From the NCBI GenBank assembly GCA_017557475.1, contig JAFYYO010000215.1, forward strand, positions 1-6,597: DNA of 6,597 nucleotides. Direction: 5' to 3'. The stretch is from Bacteroidaceae bacterium (GTDB lineage: Bacteria > Bacteroidota > Bacteroidia > Bacteroidales > Bacteroidaceae). Under the pieces are notes generated by a model. That model made no database searches and was not told where the DNA came from. It was given only the letters and a program-made list of their open reading frames with translations. The stretch's first letter is position 1. The number at the start of each line of letters is the position of its first letter. The position numbers were made by a program, and so were the translations under genes. This document shows positions 1 to 6,381 of this stretch, in pieces.

Positions 1-205
1 CCGCGACCGTCGCACCAAGAAGCGCAACTTCCGCGCCCTGTGGATTCAGCGTATCAACGCTGCCGCTCGCATGGAAGGTCTCAGCTACAGCCAGCTCATG
101 GGTCTGTTGCACAAGGCAGGTATCGAGATCAACCGCAAGGTGCTCGCCGACCTCGCCGTCAACTATCCCGACGCATTCAAGGCTGTCGTAGCAAAGGTCA
201 AGTAA
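1..205 (+). CDS. rplT: 50S ribosomal protein L20, C-terminal part (5' truncated by window)
   Basis: L20 binds 23S rRNA early in assembly of the large ribosomal subunit and in many bacteria also represses its own operon. The reading frame is open from base 2 (base 1 is the last base of a preceding codon) to the TAA at 203-205, giving 67 residues. The visible part begins [15 protein letters not shown] and continues with QRINAAAR, a hallmark L20 stretch, then [20 protein letters not shown] and VLADLAV, matching the C-terminal globular domain in order. L20 is usually about 115 residues, so roughly the first 48 lie outside the window. In most bacteria rplT follows infC and rpmI, which would be expected just upstream. 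A strong terminator 35 bases after the stop indicates it is the last gene of its operon. It converges with the efflux operon on the other strand. Identification is secure. Confidence 0.96.
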   Translation, partial: RDRRTKKRNFRALWIQRINAAARMEGLSYSQLMGLLHKAGIEINRKVLADLAVNYPDAFKAVVAKVK

Positions 206-239
206 GTGAAGTAACTCAATTCAAGATTTACAAAATCAC

Positions 240-281
240 AAAGGAGGAGAATGGCAAAACGCCGTTTTCCTCCTTTTTTTT
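240..281 (+). terminator. Rho-independent terminator after rplT
   Basis: Bases 240-255 pair with 261-276 as a 16-bp stem: AAAGGAGGA against TCCTCCTTT at the base, two wobble pairs, then GGC/GCC at the top. The 5-base loop is 256-260, and an eight-T run follows at 274-281. It sits 35 bases after the rplT stop. On the minus strand the stem is followed only by TTTGTGATTTTG, a weak U tract, so it could also catch read-through from the efflux operon but is clearly optimised for the + strand. Confidence 0.93.
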
Positions 282-287
282 GTTTCC

Positions 288-397
288 CAAATACAACGTG
301 GAATGTTTCCCAATGTCGCGTGGATAAATCGTCGATGACACGTGTGTCGTAGGCCAACTTAACGTGTTATGATAGCAATCATAACGTGGTATGTTTG
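288..397. repeat. Array A: five 22-bp units with ACGTG core, downstream of the efflux operon
   Basis: The core ACGTG (GCGTG in the second unit) begins at 296, 318, 340, 362 and 384, exactly 22 bases apart each time. Units tend to start with CAA and end with TTG, TCG or GG, while the bases between are variable. A sixth unit seems to begin with CAATCA at 398 but loses the core as it enters the stop codon of the channel gene at 401-403. A period of 22 is not a multiple of three, so the array is not coding. It fills the space between the rplT terminator and the convergent operon. The function is unknown; binding sites for a DNA-bending or nucleoid protein would be one reading, because 22 bp is about two helical turns. 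Confidence 0.85.
366..385. other. Perfect inverted repeat between two array cores
   Basis: GTTATGAT at 366-373 is the exact reverse complement of ATCATAAC at 378-385, with the 4-base loop AGCA. It spans from the core at 362 into the core at 384. It is 16 bases beyond the stop of the outer-membrane channel gene, so the minus-strand mRNA could fold here. No U run follows on that strand, so it is a possible 3' stabilising hairpin or simply a product of array symmetry, not a standard intrinsic terminator. Confidence 0.5.
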
Positions 398-400
398 CAA

Positions 401-1768
401 TCACTCCTGCATGGGTTGGAAACCTCCTAAAGCCGTGTAGAGATTGATGAGCGCTTGAATGCCCTCGAAGTGGTTCTGAACCTCTGTGATTTGAGCCGTG
501 AGCAAGTCCTCTTGAGCCTTGAGCACCTCAACATAAGTGTTTGTTCCGTTCTTCATCAGCTCAGAAGTGCCGAGATAGGCTTCGTGCAGGGAGTTAATGA
601 TAGAAGTGAGGTAGGCTGCCTTTTGCTCCGTCTTGTGGCAGATACGAAGTTGCTGATAGACTTCGTTGCCCGCATTCAGTAGGGTTTGTACGAATTGCAA
701 GCGAACTTTTTCCTGCTCAATTGTTGCATTCTTATATTGTGCACGAAGTTGGCCTTGAGAGAAGATGCGTTGAGTTATAGAAGCAACCGCGTTAGCCAGG
801 AACTGAGAGGGATTCACCGCTCCTTCGCCATTGCTCCATCCTAAAGTGCCACTCAGTGTGAGGTCAGGATAGAAAGCCTGCTTTGCTTGCTGGCGTTCAT
901 AGAAAGCAATCTCCATATTGCGCTCAGCCTGACGAACATCTGGTCGAGCGGAAAGGAGACGAATAGGAAGTCCAACATGCAATTGTTCAGGCATGACGAA
1001 CCTTCCATATTGTGCACGGGTTATAGAGTGGGGCGGCTCAGAAAGCAAGAGGCATAGGGCAGCTTCTGTGGTGTAAATGGTCTCTTGCGTCTCTACAATG
1101 CCCGATTTCACACTTGCCAGCGAAGCCTCCATCTGATAGACGGCGGGACTCATATACAAGCCTGCTTCGAAGAGGACGCGCATAGCCTCCAAAGATTCCT
1201 CCCAAACAACTTGCGTTTCTTGCAGAATCTGTAATTGGCGGTCGAGCATAACCAACTGATAGTAGGTGCTTGCGATGTTGGCGGCCAAAGCGGTTTGAAC
1301 GGCTTGCCTGTAGTCGTCCAATTGCTGACGTTTTGCCTTTGCCAAGCGCTTCTTGGTCGTCACTTGTCCGAAGATGCCTGCTTGCCAAGTGGCAGTCAGG
1401 GGAATAATGTATGAGCGAGTGGTTGCGCTATTGAAGCGAGTCAGGCTTCCAGAAGGTTCAAACGAGATGATTGGGAACCAACCCAACTGAGCCGATTTGA
1501 GGTCGTTTTGTGCCTGCTCGACAGTCAGCTTGGCTTGCCTGACATCAGTATTGTTCTGCAGAGCTTTCTCGATGAGTTCTTGCAGGAGAGGGTCTGTGAA
1601 AAGTTGACGCCATTCTATGGCTCCCAGGCTCAAGGTGTCATCAGGTTGAGCAACATTGCCCATGATGTCAGTCGGCACCGTTGGGTTTGCTTCGTACTTT
1701 TGGTAGAGTGAGCAACTGGAAAGGAGCATCACGCCAACCGCCGTCCATATCTTTATCTTATTCGTCAT
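401..1768 (-). CDS. RND efflux system outer-membrane lipoprotein (TolC superfamily, OprM/NodT family)
   Basis: This 455-residue protein would form the trimeric outer-membrane channel and periplasmic tunnel of the tripartite pump encoded upstream. The N-terminus is a lipoprotein signal: MTNKIK, hydrophobic WTAVGVMLLSS, then Cys19 in the lipobox LSSC, followed by LYQKYE as in OprM-type proteins. Two outer-membrane efflux repeats follow, at about residues 52-245 and 265-450. The first opens with WRQLFTDPLLQELIEKAL and the second holds LLSARPDVRQAE, the family signature. The end NLYTALGGFQ is also typical. Length matches the family. The ATG at 1766-1768 lies within the last codons of the pump gene (11-nt overlap), which points to translational coupling; only a weak purine stretch precedes it. 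The stop is TGA. The role is secure from domain and context; the substrate is not. Confidence 0.94.
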   Translation of the reverse strand: MTNKIKIWTAVGVMLLSSCSLYQKYEANPTVPTDIMGNVAQPDDTLSLGAIEWRQLFTDPLLQELIEKALQNNTDVRQAKLTVEQAQNDLKSAQLGWFPIISFEPSGSLTRFNSATTRSYIIPLTATWQAGIFGQVTTKKRLAKAKRQQLDDYRQAVQTALAANIASTYYQLVMLDRQLQILQETQVVWEESLEAMRVLFEAGLYMSPAVYQMEASLASVKSGIVETQETIYTTEAALCLLLSEPPHSITRAQYGRFVMPEQLHVGLPIRLLSARPDVRQAERNMEIAFYERQQAKQAFYPDLTLSGTLGWSNGEGAVNPSQFLANAVASITQRIFSQGQLRAQYKNATIEQEKVRLQFVQTLLNAGNEVYQQLRICHKTEQKAAYLTSIINSLHEAYLGTSELMKNGTNTYVEVLKAQEDLLTAQITEVQNHFEGIQALINLYTALGGFQPMQE

Positions 1769-4700
1769 CTTTCTCTGGAGTTAGTTTCTCATGCAGTTTC
1801 TGGAATACCATATAGAATGCAGGAGTGACAAAGAGGAGTGCAATCGTGCCCACAGTCATACCGCCAATTACGGCAAGTGCCAACGAGCGGTTACCTACGG
1901 CTCCTGCACCACTGCCGATAGCCAAAGGAATCATGCCAAGAATCATCGTGAGTACCGTCATTAGGATGGGACGTAGGCGGTCTTGGCAAGCTCCTATTGC
2001 GGCATCGAGAATGTCCATGCCTTCGCGCCGCTTCTGTACTGCGAACTCCGTGATGAGGATGGCCGTCTTAGCCACCAAACCAATCATCATGATGATACCC
2101 GTCTGCACATAGACGTTGGCTCCCACGCCCATCGATTCCATTGGAATGATGAAGAGATAAGCACCAAAGAGTGCAAAGGGAATAGAGAGCATAACTGCCC
2201 AAGGAATCAACAGAGAGTCATAGAGGCAAGCCATGATGAGGTAGATGAGGAGCATGCAGATGGCATAGATGAGCAGAGTCTCGTTGGAGTTGGCAGTCTC
2301 GGCTTCCTCGCGAGCCATACCCGAATACTCGTAGCCAAAAGTCTCTGGGAACACTTCTTTCTTCACCTCATCGACGGCTTTGCGCACATCGTCGCTTGTA
2401 TATCCAGGTGCAGGCAAAGTGCTGACGGGATAGGAGGGGAAGAGGTTGAAGTGGAGGTCCATAGCCGAACCAGTGTCGAGTCTCATCGAAACAAACTGTG
2501 AGACAGGCACCATGTGGTCTCCGACGGGCACGAAGATGCTGTTGAGTATGGCTTCAGACATACGGTATTCCTTACCGGCTTGAATCATTACTCGATAGAC
2601 ATTGTTGTATTGAACGTACGAGCCGATATAGTTTCCTGCCAAGAAAGTGCCGATGGTCTGCAGTACCGTCTTTGGCGAGATGCCCATACGTTTGCAGGCA
2701 ATCTCGTCCACATCGAGCCTGTACTTGGGGAAGTCGGTAGAGTAGGTTGAGGAGGCAAACTCCGTCTCAGGCCGTTGAGCCAGCTTCTCTACGAACTGTT
2801 CGCCCATGGCTACAAATTCATGCTTGTCGGCACTTCGAGAGAGGTCTTGCAAGCTGAAGCTTATGTCTGAACCGTTACCGTAACCTGGAATCTGAGGCAT
2901 TTGGAAAGCCGTCACATCGGCTTGTGGGAGGTTTATCGTAGCCCATTCGCTGATTTTCTCCTGAACGTCGGCAATGCTGAAGAAGCTGCGTTCGCTCCAG
3001 TTCTTGAGGCGAACCATCAGGGTGGCGTAGTTTGTGCTGGTCACGTCCTCCATCATGGAATAGCCGGTCAGCGCTCCTACTGTTTCAACGTCATCGAGCG
3101 ACTTGATGTAGTCCTCTAGTTCCACAGTTGTGGCTTCTGTTTCGTTCAGGTAAGTGCCAGGAGCCATCATTATGTTGACGAGCAAGAAGCCTTGGTCTTC
3201 CTGAGGCACGAGTTCGCTCTTCGAACGCATTACGAGGAAGCCTGTCAGCAAGCAGAAGACAGCCAAGAGAATCCATGCGTTGGAAGCTTTTTTGATGAAG
3301 CGCTTGATGACCTTCATGTACCTGCTCAAGAGTGCGTTATAAGAGGTCGAGTAGGCCACATACATATAGTGCCCGATGCCTTTCTTGTGTTCCTCGCCGT
3401 TGTTGGGCTTCATCAAGAGCACGCAAAGGGCAGGGCAGAGCGTCAGAGCCAGTACTGTCGAGATGCCGACGGAAGAAGCCATTGTGATGCCGAACTGCTT
3501 GAAGAAAGTGCCTGATGTGCCTGACATGAAGGTGACGGGAATGAAGACAGCCATGAAGACAAGTGTGGTAGAGATACAGGCTGCAGTCACTTCGCTAAGG
3601 GCATCGCTCACGGCTCTACGCATGTTTGTAGCTCCTTGTTCCAGCTTTGTCATCACGGCTTCCACCACGACGATGGCGTTATCCACCACAGTACCGATGG
3701 CAAGCACAAGGGCAAAGAGCGTCAGCAAGTTCAGCGAGAAGCCAGCTATCTTGACGATGGCAAAGGTGCCTATCAGCGAGATGAAAATGGTGACGGAGGG
3801 GATGATGGTGGCTCTGAAGTCTTGCAGGAAGAAATAGACCACAAGCACCACGAGAATGATGGCTACAATGAGGGTTTCCACCACATTGGCCATCGAGGCG
3901 TAGAGGAAGTCGTCGCTGGTTTCGAGGAGCTTGAACTCCAGTCCTGCAGGCAGTCGCTTCTCCACTTGGGCAAGCACCTTCTTGATTTCCGCATTCACCT
4001 TTGTGGCGTTGGCTCCAGGAGCTTGCTTCACATAGAACATTACGCCTGGCTTGCCGCTGATGTTTGTGAGGAAGTCGTAGGCTCTGGCTCCTAACTCTAC
4101 TTCTGCCAAGTCGCGGAGTCGAAGTACCTCGCCTTTCTCAGAGGCTCGTATGATGATATTCTCGAACTGGCTCATATCGTCGAGCAGTCCGTTGAATTCG
4201 ATGTCTATCTTATCTGTAGCGCTTTCCAGACGGCCAATTGGGACAACGAGGTTCTGCTCGTTGATGGCTTCGACAATCTCCTCAGGCGTCACACCGTAGA
4301 GGCCCATCAGGTCAGGTTTCAGCCAGATGCGCACACCATATTGCTCGCCCATTACCATTGTGCGGCCCACACCTGCTATACGGCTGATGGCGGGCATCAC
4401 GTTGATATCGAGGTAGTTGGAGATGAACGACTGGTCGAACTTGCCGTCTGTGCTCTCCAGGCTCATAATCATCAGCGTGGCGTTGACGTTCTTCTCCACG
4501 GTGACGCCATTCTTGATGACATCTTCAGGAAGCACGCCAGAAGCCTGACTAACGCGGTTCTGCACGTTCACTGTGGCTTGGTCGGCATTTGTGCCTTGCT
4601 TGAAGTAGATGTCAATCTCGCCTTCTCCGTTGGAAGTGGCCGTAGCGTCCATGTAGATCATGTTTTCCACGCCGTTCACGACTTCCTCCAGAGGCATTAT

Positions 4701-4892
4701 GACGGACTCCATTACGGCATGGGCATCAGCGCCGCTATATGTGGCTTGGATGGTTACCATTGGTGGAGCGATGTCGGGGTACTGCTCCACAGGAAGCGTC
4801 TGCAGGCTCACCACGCCGATGACCACCATCAGCACCGCGATTGCGAAAGCCGCTACCCAGTGCTTTACAAAGAAATGTGTCTTCTTTTCCAC
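1758..4892 (-). CDS. RND multidrug efflux transporter, permease subunit (HAE1/AcrB family)
   Basis: This 1044-residue inner-membrane pump is expected to use proton influx to extrude hydrophobic or amphiphilic compounds as a trimer. TM1 is at about 10-30, followed by LPVEQYPDIAPP; the first porter/docking loop runs about 31-337. TM2-TM6 lie at about 338-495, TM7 near 540-556, the second loop about 557-870, and TM8-TM12 about 871-1028. The TM4 relay motif reads GTVVDNAIVVVEAV with Asp404-Asn405, where AcrB has Asp407-Asp408. Lys942 in IGLVAKTAILITEF (TM10) and the RLRPILMT segment of TM11 are conserved. Length is normal for the family. The start is GTG at 4890-4892, 3 nt after the adaptor stop; no in-frame ATG occurs before residue 22, which would remove TM1, so GTG is required. 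A weak AGG lies upstream in the adaptor's last codons. The stop is TAA at 1758-1760. Confidence 0.95.
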   Translation of the reverse strand: MEKKTHFFVKHWVAAFAIAVLMVVIGVVSLQTLPVEQYPDIAPPMVTIQATYSGADAHAVMESVIMPLEEVVNGVENMIYMDATATSNGEGEIDIYFKQGTNADQATVNVQNRVSQASGVLPEDVIKNGVTVEKNVNATLMIMSLESTDGKFDQSFISNYLDINVMPAISRIAGVGRTMVMGEQYGVRIWLKPDLMGLYGVTPEEIVEAINEQNLVVPIGRLESATDKIDIEFNGLLDDMSQFENIIIRASEKGEVLRLRDLAEVELGARAYDFLTNISGKPGVMFYVKQAPGANATKVNAEIKKVLAQVEKRLPAGLEFKLLETSDDFLYASMANVVETLIVAIILVVLVVYFFLQDFRATIIPSVTIFISLIGTFAIVKIAGFSLNLLTLFALVLAIGTVVDNAIVVVEAVMTKLEQGATNMRRAVSDALSEVTAACISTTLVFMAVFIPVTFMSGTSGTFFKQFGITMASSVGISTVLALTLCPALCVLLMKPNNGEEHKKGIGHYMYVAYSTSYNALLSRYMKVIKRFIKKASNAWILLAVFCLLTGFLVMRSKSELVPQEDQGFLLVNIMMAPGTYLNETEATTVELEDYIKSLDDVETVGALTGYSMMEDVTSTNYATLMVRLKNWSERSFFSIADVQEKISEWATINLPQADVTAFQMPQIPGYGNGSDISFSLQDLSRSADKHEFVAMGEQFVEKLAQRPETEFASSTYSTDFPKYRLDVDEIACKRMGISPKTVLQTIGTFLAGNYIGSYVQYNNVYRVMIQAGKEYRMSEAILNSIFVPVGDHMVPVSQFVSMRLDTGSAMDLHFNLFPSYPVSTLPAPGYTSDDVRKAVDEVKKEVFPETFGYEYSGMAREEAETANSNETLLIYAICMLLIYLIMACLYDSLLIPWAVMLSIPFALFGAYLFIIPMESMGVGANVYVQTGIIMMIGLVAKTAILITEFAVQKRREGMDILDAAIGACQDRLRPILMTVLTMILGMIPLAIGSGAGAVGNRSLALAVIGGMTVGTIALLFVTPAFYMVFQKLHEKLTPEKDDE

Positions 4893-4895
4893 GGC

Positions 4896-6035
4896 TTACC
4901 TGACTTTCGTTCCATTCGACAAGTTCTGCACGCCGTTGATGACGATTTCGTCGCCACTCTTCAGGCCGCTCTTCACATAGTAGTTCTGGCCGCTGTTCGA
5001 GGGGATCGCCTCACAAATGACGCCTTCCACCGTTCCGTCCTTGCCGACGCGATAGAACATCAAGTGGTCCTGCAGATGTACGGCAGCCGTCTTCGGCACT
5101 CGGAACACTTCGTTCATCTGAATGGGGAACACAAGCGTGGCCGAGAGACCGGAACGCAGCTCGTAGTCGGGATTGGGGAAGGTAGCCTTACAGATAACGG
5201 TGCCCGTCTTGCGGTCCACGATGCCGCCCATTTCCGTCACAACGCCTTCATGAGCATATTCCTGACCGTTCTTCAGTTGCAGTTTCAGGCTGGGCAGTTT
5301 CGCGCTGACACTCTTGCCGTCGATGTCCTTCAGGCCTTCCGACGAGGGCTTCAAGTCGTATTGGTCCAGCAGTTCCAGCAATTGGCTCTCCGTATATGAG
5401 AACCACGCCTGAATCTCGCTATCGTCGCTCACCGTGCAAAGATGGTCCGAGAGGTCGGCTATCTCGCCAATCTTGAAGCCGTTGTCCTTGATGATGCCTG
5501 TGATGGGCGACCTCACCGTGCAATAACCCAAGGTCGTTTGTGCCATCGCCAATTGAGCCTGAGCCTGCTGAACCGCAGCTTGAGCCACATGATAGGCATT
5601 CATGCTCGACGAAAGGACATAGTCGCTGATGATTTTCTTCTCGGCCAACTTCTGGTTCGACTCGTATTGCAGCTTGGTTGTTTCCATCTGAGCCTTTGCC
5701 GCAGCCAGGTTCGCCTGAGCGTTCTGCAGGTTCAGCTTGTGCTCCGTCTGGTCGATGACAAACAGAGCCTGTCCCTTTGTCACCTTGAAGCCGTCCTTGA
5801 AGTTCACTTGTCGGATGATTCCCGACACCTGTGGATAGACTTCCACCTCGCTTAGTCCATGGAGCGAAGCGGGAATATAGATGTTGTAAACCCTCGTTTC
5901 AGATTCAACCTTACGGATTTCGTACTTGATTTGGTTCTCTTTGTCCTTTTTCGAGCCTCCGCCGCAAGCCGTCATCGTCAAAAGCAGCAGGAGAATCGGC
6001 AAAACTCGTACCCAATTACTCATCTTCGCGTTCAT
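4896..6035 (-). CDS. RND efflux periplasmic adaptor lipoprotein (membrane fusion protein, AcrA/MexA family)
   Basis: This 379-residue adaptor bridges the RND trimer and the outer-membrane channel. The signal peptide runs MNAKMSNWVRVLPILLLLL to the lipobox MTAC with Cys24, followed by GGGSKKDKE. The first half of the lipoyl domain (about 63-95, VYPQVSGIIRQVNF) is followed by a coiled-coil hairpin rich in Ala, Gln and Lys (about 97-168). The second lipoyl half is TVRSPITGIIKDNGFKIGE (173-191). Beta-barrel (about 205-305) and membrane-proximal domains complete the protein. The start chosen is ATG at 6033-6035. An in-frame extension to TTG at 6059 is rejected because it overlaps the -7 promoter box at 6057-6064. 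ATG at 6021-6023 (Met5) is an alternative. No Shine-Dalgarno sequence is visible; the leader is AT-rich. It is the first gene of the operon, and the stop TAA at 4896-4898 nearly abuts the pump gene. Confidence 0.93.
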   Translation of the reverse strand: MNAKMSNWVRVLPILLLLLTMTACGGGSKKDKENQIKYEIRKVESETRVYNIYIPASLHGLSEVEVYPQVSGIIRQVNFKDGFKVTKGQALFVIDQTEHKLNLQNAQANLAAAKAQMETTKLQYESNQKLAEKKIISDYVLSSSMNAYHVAQAAVQQAQAQLAMAQTTLGYCTVRSPITGIIKDNGFKIGEIADLSDHLCTVSDDSEIQAWFSYTESQLLELLDQYDLKPSSEGLKDIDGKSVSAKLPSLKLQLKNGQEYAHEGVVTEMGGIVDRKTGTVICKATFPNPDYELRSGLSATLVFPIQMNEVFRVPKTAAVHLQDHLMFYRVGKDGTVEGVICEAIPSNSGQNYYVKSGLKSGDEIVINGVQNLSNGTKVR

Positions 6036-6056
6036 AATTATATATAATTTGGGGGA

Positions 6057-6088
6057 CAAAGGTACGAATAAGCGAGTGAAATACCAAA
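6057..6088 (-). promoter_or_regulatory. Promoter P1 of the efflux operon (Bacteroidota sigma type)
   Basis: On the minus strand TTTG at 6088-6085 is followed by exactly 20 bases and then TACCTTTG at 6064-6057, a full match to the Bacteroidota pattern TTTG / TAnnTTTG. Transcription should start near 6050, giving a short 5' leader of about 15 bases before the ATG at 6035. Both boxes lie inside the first copy of the duplicated 74-bp element. Confidence 0.82.
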
Positions 6089-6130
6089 TTTATTTGAGTA
6101 TTTCCGAGCGAAAGTACCTTCGACCGTGGT

Positions 6131-6162
6131 CAAAGTTGCGAATAAGCGAGTGAAATACCAAA
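6131..6162 (-). promoter_or_regulatory. Decayed promoter copy between P1 and P2
   Basis: The second repeat copy keeps the TTTG box (6162-6159) and 20-base spacer of P1, but its -7 box reads CAACTTTG (6138-6131) in place of TACCTTTG, so the key TA is CA. It looks like a duplicated P1 that is weakened or inactive. Activity is uncertain. Confidence 0.4.
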
Positions 6163-6205
6163 TTTATTTGAGTATTTCCGAGCGAAAGTACCTTCGACCG
6201 CAGGT

Positions 6206-6237
6206 CAAAGGTATGTTTTTTTTATTCAGAATGCAAA
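6206..6237 (-). promoter_or_regulatory. Promoter P2, distal promoter of the efflux operon
   Basis: On the minus strand TTTG at 6237-6234, a 20-base AT-rich spacer and TACCTTTG at 6213-6206 repeat the P1 arrangement exactly. The expected start is near 6199, giving a leader of about 160 bases that contains both duplicated dyad elements. The upstream TTTG lies at the edge of the first unit of array B, so anything bound to the array would be next to this promoter. Confidence 0.7.
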
Positions 6238-6366
6238 AATTCACGTATATAGCTGCTCAACTTGACGTGTAATGATGGCAAACTTAACGTGGATAAATCG
6301 CAAACGACACGTGTGTTGTTGGGCAACTTCACGTGTGTCGTGAACAAATAACACGTGTATCGTTTG
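6235..6366. repeat. Array B: six 22-bp units with ACGTG core, upstream of the efflux operon
   Basis: Cores begin at 6243 (ACGTA), 6265, 6287, 6309, 6331 and 6353 (all ACGTG), each exactly 22 bases apart. The same CAA-beginning units with variable flanks occur as in array A, in the same orientation. Units at 6287, 6309 and 6331 match those at 318, 340 and 362 of array A in order. No core remains at 6375, where the next would fall. The array lies between promoter P2 and the small ORF at 6382. No function is known to me; candidate roles are a protein-binding platform or a dispersed genomic repeat. Confidence 0.87.
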
Positions 6367-6381
6367 GATTTTACCTTGCAA

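Larger units (their letters stand above)
6057..6213. repeat. Tandem duplication of a 74/75-bp dyad element upstream of the operon
   Basis: Copy 1 spans 6057-6130 and copy 2 spans 6131-6205; an 8-base start of a third copy (CAAAGGTA) is at 6206-6213. A 62-bp block (6065-6126 and 6139-6200) is identical in both copies. Inside each block is a hairpin: in copy 1, GAAATAC (6078-6084) pairs with GTATTTC (6098-6104) and CAAA (6085-6088) with TTTG (6093-6096). A wider pair is AAGGTAC (6059-6065) with GTACCTT (6114-6120), and GACC/GGTC forms a small dyad at the end of each copy. The duplication places promoter boxes 74 bases apart. The perfect identity suggests a recent event. Confidence 0.9.

Noticed and set aside
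251..352. ATG at 251 preceded by a perfect AAGGAGG at 241-247, opening a 33-codon frame on the + strand
   Set aside because: Both the apparent ribosome binding site and the start codon lie in the stem of the rplT terminator, the frame runs through the T run and then array A, and the peptide has no protein-like character. The purine-rich stem explains the motif.
366..385. Intrinsic terminator for the efflux operon
   Set aside because: The 8-bp stem is perfect but AT-rich and is not followed by a U run on the minus strand.
288..397. CRISPR array interpretation of the 22-bp repeats
   Set aside because: The conserved part is only about five bases and there are no unique 30-40 bp spacers between long identical repeats; no cas genes are present.
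4341..5399. Long + strand open frame opposite the pump and adaptor genes
   Set aside because: It is antisense to two well-supported genes, is rich in His and Val as mirror frames often are, and shows no domain.
6036..6059. In-frame TTG start extending the adaptor by 8 residues
   Set aside because: The TTG overlaps the -7 box of P1 and lies upstream of the expected transcript start; the ATG at 6035 gives a normal lipoprotein signal peptide.
6235..6366. Plasmid-type iteron origin of replication
   Set aside because: A 22-bp period fits iterons in size, but the units are too degenerate, no replication initiator gene is present, and the setting beside rplT and an efflux operon is chromosomal.
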